The translations under genes were made by a program, and so were the position numbers. Shown here piece by piece: positions 1 to 5,636 of a stretch of 7,832 nt of DNA (positions within the stretch are counted from its first letter, which is position 1; each line of letters begins with the position of its first letter). This DNA is from Pseudomonadota bacterium (GTDB lineage: Bacteria > Pseudomonadota > Alphaproteobacteria > Sphingomonadales > Sphingomonadaceae): assembly GCA_023424275.1 (NCBI GenBank), contig JAFAED010000106.1:1-7832 (forward strand), in the 5' to 3' direction. The notes under the pieces are model-generated. The model was given only the letters and a program-made list of their open reading frames with translations, was not told where the DNA came from and searched no databases.

Positions 1-84
1 TCCGCAGCTGGACGCCGTGAAGGCAAGGCCTGCCGCTGTCGCCATGATCATGACGGTGCGTCCGAATCTGCCTTGTGCCGTCAT
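1..84 (-). CDS. Putative lipoprotein, N-terminal fragment (runs off left edge)
   Basis: Only the first 28 codons are in the window. The ATG at 84-82 begins MTAQGRFGRT, followed by a hydrophobic stretch and then TASSCG. This is a bacterial lipoprotein signal peptide: a basic n-region (R6, R9), a short hydrophobic core, and a lipobox-like TASSC with Cys27 as the expected lipidation site. The -3 residue is Ala rather than the preferred Leu, so the lipobox is acceptable but not ideal. Purine-rich AAGG (spacing about 6) and GGAGG further up could serve as ribosome binding sites. A second ATG at codon 12 would shorten the n-region. The frame stays open to base 1. It is divergent from the acyltransferase gene at 172, with 87 bases between them. 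The function of the mature protein cannot be seen. Family knowledge predicts membrane anchoring after signal peptidase II cleavage. Confidence 0.6.
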   Translation of the reverse strand, partial: MTAQGRFGRTVMIMATAAGLAFTASSCG

Positions 85-116
85 TATGCGCCTTGTCCTC
101 CGTCTTGCGTAAGCCA

Positions 117-122
117 ATCATA
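117..122 (-). promoter_or_regulatory. Candidate -10 element for the leftward lipoprotein gene
   Basis: The minus strand reads TATGAT here, 5 of 6 matches to the sigma70 -10 consensus, 32 bases before the lipoprotein ATG. No convincing -35 hexamer lies 16-18 bases upstream, so this is a weak prediction. Confidence 0.25.
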
Positions 123-171
123 ACCAAGTGCTGCGAAACCGGAATAGACCTATCGCAACATAAGAGGGGAT

Positions 172-1104
172 ATGGACGGGCAGGGCGAAGGCGGGGCAGG
201 CGAAAACGTCGCGCTGCGCATCGAAATTGCCGGGCGCCCGCTCGGTCATTTGCGGCGCCGGCTGCGCGTCGTGGCGTACGATCTCGATGCGGCGCTCGCG
301 GACGCGCCGGGCGACCTCCCGGGCGCGGGGCGCGATGGCTGGTTGCTGCGATCGCTTCCAAAGGCGCAGGTGCCGGCCTTGGAAGGCCGGATGAAGGATT
401 GGCTGGTCCGCGTGCGTCAGGACTATCCGCGCCACTATATCGCGATGGAGGGCGAGGGGTTCGACGCTTGGTGGCAGGGCTTTTCGTCGAAGACGCGATC
501 GACCCTGTCGCGCAAGGCGCGGCGGCTTGCGGAGCAACTCGACGGCGGATTTGCCGTAAGGTCGTACCGGACGGCAGACGAAGTGGCTGAATTCATGCGC
601 ATTGCCGGCGCCCTGTCCGACCGCACCTATCAGGCGCGGCTGATGCAGGCCGGGCTGCCCACGGGCCAGTCCGATGTGGCACGGGCGATCGCGGCGGCGG
701 CAGCGGACAATATCCGCGCCTTCCTGTTGTTCGCGGGCGATCGCGCGATCGCCTATCTTTACCTGCCGGTCGAACGCGACACATTGGTATATGCCCATCT
801 TGGCTATGATCCCGATTTTGCCGATCTGTCGCCGGGGACGGTGCTGCATGTCGAGGCGATGCGGGCGCTCTATGCCGAAGGGCGCTTCCGCGCGTTCGAC
901 TTCACCGAGGGCGACGGCGCGCACAAGGCGCAATTCGGCCGGGCCGCGATCGCCTGTGCCGACGTGCTGGTCCTGCGACCGACGCTGCGCAACCGGGCCG
1001 CCCTGGCTGCGATGCGCGGCGTAGACGGGCTGGCGGCGCACGGCAAGGCGCTTGTCGATCGCCTGGGTGTGCGGGCTAAGGTCAAAGCGCTCATCCGGGG
1101 CTAG
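172..1104 (+). CDS. GNAT-fold acyltransferase, BioF2/CelD-like (PF13480 type)
   Basis: A 310-residue protein. Two stretches place it in the GNAT-like family that includes CelD/BcsL-type and FemAB-related enzymes. One is the basic helix SSKTRSTLSRKARRL (about 105-119). The other is the C-terminal block from GYDPDF (211-216) through SPGTVLHVEAMRALY (220-234) to FDFTEGDGAHKAQFG (242-256), the typical acyl-CoA-binding end of this family. The central strands FLLFAGDRAIAYLYLP (184-199) fit the GNAT beta-sheet. No signal peptide or membrane segment is seen, so it is probably cytoplasmic. Family members transfer acyl or aminoacyl groups to sugars, lipids or peptidoglycan precursors. The substrate here cannot be told, and no polysaccharide or lipid genes lie alongside. 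The start is supported by AGAGGGG directly before the ATG. It stands alone, divergent from the lipoprotein gene and convergent with tRNA-Leu. Confidence 0.82.
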   Translation: MDGQGEGGAGENVALRIEIAGRPLGHLRRRLRVVAYDLDAALADAPGDLPGAGRDGWLLRSLPKAQVPALEGRMKDWLVRVRQDYPRHYIAMEGEGFDAWWQGFSSKTRSTLSRKARRLAEQLDGGFAVRSYRTADEVAEFMRIAGALSDRTYQARLMQAGLPTGQSDVARAIAAAAADNIRAFLLFAGDRAIAYLYLPVERDTLVYAHLGYDPDFADLSPGTVLHVEAMRALYAEGRFRAFDFTEGDGAHKAQFGRAAIACADVLVLRPTLRNRAALAAMRGVDGLAAHGKALVDRLGVRAKVKALIRG

Positions 1105-1145
1105 GCAGCGGCCGATTCGGGGCGGAGCGGCTGCAATTCCCGGTC

Positions 1146-1231
1146 TGGTGCGGACGGCGGGACTTGAACCCGCATACCCAGAGGATGGCAGATTTTAAGT
1201 CTGCTGCGTCTACCGATTTCGCCACGTCCGC
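1146..1231 (-). tRNA. tRNA-Leu (anticodon UAA)
   Basis: On the minus strand the 7-bp acceptor arm GCGGACG pairs with CGTCCGC. The D-arm has GCG/CGC with GGTAGA in the loop. The anticodon arm GCAGA/TCTGC has loop CTTAAAA, giving anticodon UAA for codon UUA. The variable region is long, as in class II tRNAs (Leu/Ser/Tyr). The T-arm is GCGGG TTCAAGT CCCGC. The discriminator base is A (1149), as expected for leucine, and CCA is encoded (1148-1146). UUA is a rare codon in such a GC-rich genome, so this is probably a low-demand isoacceptor. It is convergent with the acyltransferase gene and divergent from the ABC transporter. Confidence 0.97.
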
Positions 1232-1321
1232 GTGACCGACGCCGGTCAAGCCGATGGGCCGGTGGAGGTCAAGCGATGTTTGCCGCTTCACGCGATGCGG
1301 CGGCTCGGCTAGATGCGTGCC

Positions 1322-2269
1322 ATGACTCCAGTCCTCGAGATTTCCGGCCTCGGAAAAACCTATAAAAGCGGCCACACCGCGCTGAGCGATGTCGACCTCA
1401 CCATCAACAAGGGCGAGATTTTCGCGCTGCTCGGGCCGAACGGCGCGGGAAAGACGACGTTGATCAGCATCGTCTGCGGAATCGTGACCGCGAGCGGCGG
1501 CACCGTGACCGTCGGCGGGCACGATCACGCCCGCGATTATCGCGCCGCGCGGACGATGATCGGACTGGTGCCGCAGGAACTGCATACCGATGCGTTCGAA
1601 ACGGTTCTGACGACGGTCAGCTTCTCGCGCGGGCTGTTCGGCAAGCCGCGCAACCCCGCCTATATCGAACAATTGCTGCGCGACCTGTCGCTGTGGGACA
1701 AGCGCGATTCAAAGATCATGGAGCTGTCGGGCGGCATGAAACGCCGCGTGATGATCGCCAAGGCGCTCTCCCACGAACCCGAAGTCCTGTTTCTCGACGA
1801 GCCGACCGCCGGGGTCGATGTCGAATTGCGCCGCGATATGTGGAACATGGTGCGCGGGCTGCGCGAGCGCGGGGTGACGATCATCCTCACCACCCATTAT
1901 ATCGAAGAGGCCGAGGAAATGGCCGACCGGGTGGGGGTCATCAGCCATGGCAAGCTGATCCTTGTCGAAGAGAAAAATGCGCTGATCAAGAAGCTCGGCC
2001 GCAAGACGCTGACGCTCAACCTGTCCGAGCCGCTGGCGGCGGTTCCGGACGAACTGGCGCAATGGAATCTCGCGCTCGCGGGCGACGGCAACGAGCTGAT
2101 CTATGAATTCGACAGCCAGGCCGAGGCGACGGGCGTGCCGTCGCTACTCCGGCGGATGAGCGACATCGGTATCGCTTTCAAGGATTTGCACACCAAGCAA
2201 AGCTCGCTCGAGGATATTTTCGTCGGGCTGGTGCATGAAAATAAAAGCAGGGCAGGAGCCGCCGCATGA
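1322..2269 (+). CDS. ABC-2 type exporter, ATP-binding protein (YadG-like)
   Basis: A 315-residue ABC ATPase with all nucleotide-binding motifs: Walker A GPNGAGKT (38-45), Q-loop Gln85 in GLVPQE, signature LSGGM (135-139), Walker B VLFLDE (155-160), D-loop AGVD (163-166) and H-loop His192 in TTHY. ELRRDMW and the tail LEDIFVGLV match the E. coli YadG family of ABC-2 exporters, and the length is close (308 in E. coli). Such proteins sit on the cytoplasmic face and power an integral-membrane permease. The cargo is unknown. The start was chosen at 1322 because [10 protein letters not shown] lines up with the family N-terminus. An in-frame ATG at 1313 would add three residues, and neither start has a clear ribosome binding site. 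The stop overlaps the permease ATG by 4 bases (ATGA), showing translational coupling. The ATPase is intact but its permease partner is broken, so the exporter may be non-functional. Confidence 0.93.
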   Translation: MTPVLEISGLGKTYKSGHTALSDVDLTINKGEIFALLGPNGAGKTTLISIVCGIVTASGGTVTVGGHDHARDYRAARTMIGLVPQELHTDAFETVLTTVSFSRGLFGKPRNPAYIEQLLRDLSLWDKRDSKIMELSGGMKRRVMIAKALSHEPEVLFLDEPTAGVDVELRRDMWNMVRGLRERGVTIILTTHYIEEAEEMADRVGVISHGKLILVEEKNALIKKLGRKTLTLNLSEPLAAVPDELAQWNLALAGDGNELIYEFDSQAEATGVPSLLRRMSDIGIAFKDLHTKQSSLEDIFVGLVHENKSRAGAAA

Positions 2270-2993
2270 TTTCGAACGTCCGCGGCATTCGCGCCATCTA
2301 CCTCTTCGAAATGGCGCGGTTCGGGCGCACCTTCTGGACCAGCCTGATGCTGCCGGTGATCACCACGGCGCTTTACTTCGTCGTGTTCGGATCGGCGATC
2401 GGCAGCCGTATGACCGAGGTCAGCGACGTCCCCTATGGCGCGTTCATCGTGCCCGGGCTGATGATGCTGACGATGTTCACGGAAAGCATCAGCAACGCAA
2501 GCTTCGGCATTTATATGCCCAAATGGACGGGCACGATTTACGAGATGCTGTCGGCGCCGCGGCGACGAAGTCGGTCATCATCGGCGCGATCATTTTCGCG
2601 ACCGCGCATCTGTTCGTCGACGTGCAGGTCGCACATCCGCTGTTGATGGTGGCGTTCATGGCGCTGATGGCGGTGACCTTCTGCCTGTTCGGCTTTATCA
2701 TCGGCATCTGGGCGCAGAGCTTCGAACAGTTGCAGGTCATTCCGCTGCTTGTCGTCTATCCGCTCACTTTCCTCGGTGGCGCCTTCTATTCGCTCGACAT
2801 GCTGCCCGCCGCATGGCGGACGGTGACGCTGTTCAACCCCGTGGTCTATCTGATCAGCGGGTTCCGCTGGACCTTCTTCGGCAAGGGCGACGTCGCGATC
2901 GAGGTGAGCATGGGCGCAGTCGCGCTCTTCCTGGCGTTGTGCCTGGGCGTTATCTTCTGGATGTTCCGGACGGGCTACCGGCTGAAAAACTAA
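2266..2993 (+). pseudogene. ABC-2 permease (YadH-like), broken by an out-of-frame deletion
   Basis: The reading frame from ATG 2266 encodes a typical permease N-terminus: [32 protein letters not shown], and up to IYEMLSAP (residue 98). It then turns into an arginine/serine-rich sequence and stops at 2646. The homologous C-terminus continues in a different frame from about 2550 ([13 protein letters not shown]) to the TAA at 2991-2993. It includes [25 protein letters not shown] and a last membrane helix ending FRTGYRLKN. Together the halves supply six predicted membrane segments. From memory of E. coli YadH, the join lacks about 10 residues between the AP and VG positions, i.e. roughly 40 bases, a number not divisible by three. 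Adding these back gives about 255 residues, close to YadH (256). An ATG at 2523 in the downstream frame could in principle restart translation, but it has no ribosome binding site. A sequencing or assembly error cannot be excluded. Confidence 0.85.
2549..2559 (+). other. Deletion junction inside the permease gene
   Basis: The 11-base sequence TGTCGGCGCCG reads as L-S-A-P in the upstream frame and as (Y)-V-G-A-A in the downstream frame. Both readings match the family at two positions about 13 codons apart. The single copy here is what would be left if two such copies, lying in different codon phases, recombined and lost the DNA between them. The second copy is inferred, not seen. Confidence 0.55.
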
Positions 2994-3018
2994 GGTCGGC
3001 TACGACCTTTCAGCCGGT
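2977..3018. terminator. Long hairpin between permease and ihfB, probable shared terminator
   Basis: ACCGGCTGA (2977-2985) pairs with TCAGCCGGT (3010-3018). Inside it AAGGTCG (2992-2998) pairs with CGACCTT (3003-3009) around a GCTA loop. A six-base bulge AAAACT sits on the left arm. The inner stem is followed by TTT on the plus strand and by TTAGTTTTT on the minus strand, so it best fits termination of ihfB and perhaps also of the ABC operon. The permease stop codon lies inside the structure. The U-tract is interrupted, so strength is uncertain. Confidence 0.5.
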
Positions 3019-3032
3019 TCCGTCAGGACATA

Positions 3033-3311
3033 TCAACTGTTCAGGCGCTCGCGCATTTCCTTGCCCGGTTTGAAATAGGGCACATTCTTCGCCTTCACGT
3101 CGACCGAGGCGCCGGTGCGCGGATTGCGCCCGGTCCGCGATTCGCGCGCACGGGTCGAAAACGCCCCGAAACCGCGCAATTCGACGCGCCCGCCGGCGGC
3201 GAGTTGGTCGACGATGGAATCGAAAAATACATCGACGATGCGCTCGACTTCTTCGAGCCGCAAATCGCTGTTTTCACTCGCGATCTTCTGAACCAGTTCT
3301 GACCGGATCAT
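3033..3311 (-). CDS. ihfB: Integration host factor subunit beta
   Basis: A 92-residue protein of the HU/IHF DNA-bending family, very close in length and layout to E. coli IhfB (94). It shows the N-terminal helices with RSELVQKIA (3-11), the turn ELRGFGAFS (44-52), the DNA-intercalating arm tip TGRNPRTG (60-67, with Pro64), and the ending [14 protein letters not shown] (77-90). The arm and FKPGKEMR point to IHF-beta rather than HU. With IHF-alpha, encoded elsewhere, it should form the heterodimer that sharply bends DNA in replication, recombination and sigma54 transcription. The start is supported by AGGGGA six bases before the ATG. It lies just downstream of rpsA on the same strand, the usual place for ihfB in proteobacteria, but the strong rpsA terminator separates them. 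It therefore probably has its own promoter in 3312-3450. Confidence 0.95.
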   Translation of the reverse strand: MIRSELVQKIASENSDLRLEEVERIVDVFFDSIVDQLAAGGRVELRGFGAFSTRARESRTGRNPRTGASVDVKAKNVPYFKPGKEMRERLNS

Positions 3312-3322
3312 CTGCTTCCCCT

Positions 3323-3328
3323 ATTATA
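3323..3328 (-). promoter_or_regulatory. Perfect TATAAT close to the ihfB start
   Basis: The minus strand has an exact sigma70 -10 hexamer with its last base 12 positions before the ihfB A of ATG. Transcription would begin within the AGGGGAAG ribosome binding region, leaving only a few untranslated bases. No good -35 lies at the proper spacing (region CCTCGG). It may be a real near-leaderless promoter or just an AT-rich spot. Confidence 0.35.
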
Positions 3329-3406
3329 AATCACGCATTTTCCCGCCGAGGCAGGTTCCGGTCGTTGCCGGTCGATTGTGCGTGAGACCCCTCCCAACGC
3401 GCGCGG

Positions 3407-3435
3407 AAGCTATCATGAAACCCGGGTTGGTTCAA
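3407..3435 (-). promoter_or_regulatory. Alternative candidate ihfB promoter with palindromic spacer
   Basis: TTGAAC (3435-3430) and TAGCTT (3412-3407) on the minus strand are 17 bases apart, each a partial match to sigma70 hexamers. The spacer contains the perfect palindrome AACCCGGGTT (3419-3428), which could be an operator. It lies just after the rpsA terminator, giving an ihfB leader of about 90 bases. Weak on sequence alone. Confidence 0.3.
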
Positions 3436-3450
3436 AATATATAAGGAAAT

Positions 3451-3485
3451 AAAAAGGCCCGCAGAGGGACACTCTGCGGGCCTTT
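3451..3485 (-). terminator. Rho-independent terminator of rpsA
   Basis: A perfect 14-bp stem (3453-3466 with 3472-3485, core GGCCCGCAGAG / CTCTGCGGGCC) encloses a five-base loop. On the minus strand it is followed by a T-run (3455-3451) and then further AT-rich sequence. It lies 31 bases past the rpsA stop codon and should end most rpsA transcripts before ihfB. Confidence 0.9.
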
Positions 3486-3516
3486 CCCATTGCCATGCGG
3501 CAGGCGGAAGAAGGGG

Positions 3517-5229
3517 TCAGTCCTTCTTGCCGGCCTTCAGCGCTTCGCCGAGGATGTCGCCGAGCGATGCACCCGAGTCCGACGAACCGTACTGAGCGAC
3601 GGCTTCCTTCTCTTCGGCGATCTGCATCGCCTTGACCGAGAAGTTCGGCTTTTTCGAACGGTCGAAGCCGATGACCATCGCATCGAACTTCTGACCGACC
3701 TGGTAACGTTCGGCGCGCTGTTCGTCGCGGTCGCGGCCAAGGTCGGCGCGCTTGATGAAGCCGGTGGCGCCATCTTCGCCCGCCTGGACTTCGAGGCCGT
3801 TGTCGCGGACTTCGAGGACGGTGACGGTGACGACGTCGTTCTTCTTCACCGAGCCGGCAGCAGCGGTGCCGCCGCCAACGGCCGGAGCACCCTTTTCAAG
3901 CTGCTTGATGCCGAGGCTGATGCGTTCCTTCTCGACGTCGACGTCGAGAACGACGACCTGCACGGCCTCGCCCTTGCGGTGGAGGTGCAGCGCTTCTTCG
4001 CCCGAGATGCCCCAGGCGATGTCCGACATGTGAACCATGCCGTCGACGTCGCCCGGCAGGCCGACGAACAGACCGAATTCGGTCGCGTTCTTGACTTCGC
4101 CTTCGACGACCGAGCCGACCGGGTGAGCCTCCGCAAAGGCGCCCCAGGGGTTCGACTGGGCCTGCTTGAGGCCGAGCGAGATGCGGCGCTTGTCGCTGTC
4201 GACTTCGAGGACGATGACGTCGACTTCCTGGCTGGTCGAAACGATCTTGCCGGGGTGGACGTTCTTCTTGACCCACGACATTTCGCTGACGTGGACCAGG
4301 CCTTCGATGCCGGCTTCGAGTTCGACGAACGCACCATAATCGGTGATGTTCGTGACGGTGCCCGACAGCTTCGCACCGACGGGGTACTTGGCGGCGACGC
4401 CTTCCCACGGATCGCTTTCGAGCTGCTTCATGCCAAGGCTGATGCGCTGCGTGTCGCGGTTGATGCGGATGATCTGGACGCGGACATTGTCACCGATGTT
4501 GATGACTTCGCTCGGGTGGTTGACGCGCTTGTAGCTCATATCTGTGACATGGAGCAGGCCGTCGATGCCGCCGAGGTCGACGAACGCACCATAATCGGTG
4601 ATGTTCTTGACCGCGCCTTCGATGATCTGACCTTCTTCCAGGTTCTGGATCAGGCCCGAACGCTGTTCGGCGCGCGTTTCTTCCAGGATGGCGCGACGCG
4701 ACACGACGATGTTGCCGCGGCGGCGATCCATCTTGAGGATCTGGAAGGGCTGCGGCAGGTCCATGAGCGGGCCGACGTCGCGCACGGGGCGGATATCGAC
4801 CTGCGAACCCGGAAGGAACGCCACGGCGCCGCCGAGGTCGACGGTGAAGCCGCCCTTGACGCGGCCGAAGATGACGCCTTCGACGCGGGCTTCCTTGTTG
4901 AATTCTTCTTCGAGGCGGTCCCACGCGGCTTCGCGGCGAGCACGGTCGCGCGACAGCATGGTTTCGCCATTGGCGTTTTCGACGCGGTCGACATAGACTT
5001 CGACTTCGTCGCCGACATTGATGTCGGCCTTCTGGCCCGGCATCGCGAATTCGCGAAGCGGCACGCGGCCTTCGCTCTTCAGGCCGATGTCGATCACTGC
5101 CAGGTCGTTTTCGATCGCGGTCACGGTGCCCTTGACGACGCGGCCTTCAAAGCCGCCATCAGCACCACCCAGCGATTCGTCGAGCATCGCGGCGAAATCG
5201 TCGCGCGACGGAAAAGCCGTAGAGGCCAT
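3517..5229 (-). CDS. rpsA: 30S ribosomal protein S1
   Basis: A 570-residue protein with six S1 (OB-fold) RNA-binding motifs at about 30-95, 114-180, 200-268, 285-355, 372-442 and 462-535. Motifs 3 and 4 are the most canonical (NITDYGAFVDLGGIDGLLHV and NITDYGAFVELEAGIEGLVH). The length agrees with alphaproteobacterial S1 (E. coli 557). The first two motifs should dock on the ribosome and the rest hold mRNA for initiation, especially on weakly structured or SD-poor messages. The C-terminal tail (about 540-570) ends in GEALKAGKKD. The ATG is preceded by AAGGAAAA with AGGA nine bases away. It is followed by a strong terminator and then ihfB. It has its own promoter and a structured leader. A perfect 30-base repeat lies in motifs 3 and 4. 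The gene is often cotranscribed with cmk elsewhere, but here a cyclase gene on the other strand separates them. Confidence 0.98.
   Translation of the reverse strand: MASTAFPSRDDFAAMLDESLGGADGGFEGRVVKGTVTAIENDLAVIDIGLKSEGRVPLREFAMPGQKADINVGDEVEVYVDRVENANGETMLSRDRARREAAWDRLEEEFNKEARVEGVIFGRVKGGFTVDLGGAVAFLPGSQVDIRPVRDVGPLMDLPQPFQILKMDRRRGNIVVSRRAILEETRAEQRSGLIQNLEEGQIIEGAVKNITDYGAFVDLGGIDGLLHVTDMSYKRVNHPSEVINIGDNVRVQIIRINRDTQRISLGMKQLESDPWEGVAAKYPVGAKLSGTVTNITDYGAFVELEAGIEGLVHVSEMSWVKKNVHPGKIVSTSQEVDVIVLEVDSDKRRISLGLKQAQSNPWGAFAEAHPVGSVVEGEVKNATEFGLFVGLPGDVDGMVHMSDIAWGISGEEALHLHRKGEAVQVVVLDVDVEKERISLGIKQLEKGAPAVGGGTAAAGSVKKNDVVTVTVLEVRDNGLEVQAGEDGATGFIKRADLGRDRDEQRAERYQVGQKFDAMVIGFDRSKKPNFSVKAMQIAEEKEAVAQYGSSDSGASLGDILGEALKAGKKD
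4322..4351 (-). repeat. 30-base direct repeat, copy in S1 motif 4
   Basis: Identical over 30 bases to 4577-4606. It encodes the NITDYGAFVE end of the strand-turn core of S1 motif 4 (residues about 294-303). The offset is 255 bases, 85 codons, so both copies are in the same frame. Confidence 0.9.
4577..4606 (-). repeat. 30-base direct repeat, copy in S1 motif 3
   Basis: Second copy of the repeat at 4322-4351, encoding NITDYGAFVD of S1 motif 3 (residues about 209-218). Codon choice is identical across the 30 bases even at synonymous positions. Confidence 0.9.
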
Positions 5230-5455
5230 AGAGTGTTTTCCTTACTTCATTTGTTCCGGCCAAGCGGTTGGTTCCGCTGGTCTTGTGGCCGATCCGTCCT
5301 GCCCGCCGGATGCGATGCAGGACATCCTCTGGACGCGCCATCGGCGAGCCATGGACAAAGCAAAAAGGGCGCGACGAGTGCGCCCCGTCACGCCCGACGC
5401 TCGGATATGAGCGGCGGTTCGTCCATGCCTCGACCGGCTGGAGAGCCCGTCGGAC
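5230..5455 (-). promoter_or_regulatory. Predicted structured 5' leader of rpsA
   Basis: About 225 bases lie between the predicted transcription start and the rpsA ATG, with no credible gene. After a terminator (separate entry) two stem-loops precede the ribosome binding site. One at 5296-5323 has a 7-bp stem GTCCTGC/GCAGGAC with an inner CGC/GCG. One at 5257-5291 has outer stem CGGCCA/TGGCCG and inner AGCGG/CCGCT around AACCAA, with a seven-base bulge. The second ends 13 bases before AAGGAAAA. S1 is known to repress its own translation in E. coli through a folded leader. A similar role here is inferred from position and structure only. The remainder of the gap to the cyclase (5456-5636) is covered by the promoter, palindrome and cyclase entries. 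Confidence 0.5.
5362..5385 (-). terminator. Intrinsic terminator inside the rpsA leader
   Basis: On the minus strand GGGCGC (5385-5380) and GCGCCC (5372-5367) form a 6-bp all-GC stem with a seven-base loop, followed directly by TTTTT (5366-5362) and GCTTTG. No minus-strand gene lies between it and the predicted promoter at 5462-5490. It would therefore end the promoter's transcript after about 90 bases, 132 bases short of rpsA, unless read through. Confidence 0.7.
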
Positions 5456-5461
5456 GGGGCG

Positions 5462-5490
5462 CATATAGGTCCGAAGCCGCAGATTGGCAA
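5462..5490 (-). promoter_or_regulatory. Sigma70-like promoter for rpsA
   Basis: Minus strand TTGCCA (5490-5485, 5 of 6 to consensus) and TATATG (5467-5462, 4 of 6) are separated by exactly 17 bases. The predicted start of transcription is near 5455. It is the best promoter in the gap upstream of rpsA and fits a gene cut off from cmk by the cyclase. Confidence 0.55.
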
Positions 5491-5510
5491 GGCGAAAGGC
5501 CAAATCCGTC

Positions 5511-5531
5511 GGCCCCGCGCAGGCGGGGGCC
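5511..5531. repeat. GC-rich palindrome, possible REP-like element
   Basis: GGCCCCGC (5511-5518) pairs with GCGGGG-GCC (5523-5531) with one bulged G and a four-base loop. No T-run follows on either strand, so it is not a standard terminator. Short GC-rich palindromes of this kind are scattered through intergenic DNA of related bacteria, but only one copy is in this window. Confidence 0.35.
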
Positions 5532-5636
5532 GCGAGGGGCCTTAGCTGCTTAACTCCTTCGCGGGTGCGACGTGATCGCGGTAAACCCCATCGTAAGACC
5601 TTGGCTTGTAGATTCTCCCAATCGAGAGGGGTCTCA

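Noticed and set aside
118..1041. 307-codon open frame antisense to the acyltransferase gene
   Set aside because: The plus strand encodes a recognisable GNAT-type protein with a ribosome binding site. The reverse frame has Arg-rich shadow composition and no family features.
1105..1145. Weak inverted repeats after the acyltransferase stop
   Set aside because: Only a five-base GCAGC/GCTGC stem, with a large loop and no T-run, so not a credible terminator.
1244..1272. Two TTGACC boxes 17 bases apart upstream of tRNA-Leu on the minus strand
   Set aside because: The first could be a -35, but the position of the -10 is taken by another TTGACC and no TATAAT-like hexamer fits.
2235..2993. Single open frame of 252 codons starting inside the ABC ATPase gene
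   Set aside because: Its first 105 codons are out-of-frame sequence of the ATPase and permease genes. Only the part after about 2550 is permease, so it is not a real intact gene.
3030..3042. Possible IHF binding site near the ihfB stop (TATCAACTGTTCA)
   Set aside because: It misses the TTR part of the consensus by one base and lies at the 3' end of the gene, where autoregulation is unlikely.
5242..5352. 36-codon open frame in the rpsA leader whose TAA overlaps the rpsA ribosome binding site
   Set aside because: The position is suggestive of a leader peptide, but there is no ribosome binding site before its ATG and the sequence has no regulatory codon run.
3490..5553. 687-codon open frame on the plus strand, antisense to rpsA
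   Set aside because: It mirrors rpsA almost end to end. Its acidic and alanine-rich composition is what results from reading GC-biased S1 codons backwards, and it lacks domains and a ribosome binding site.
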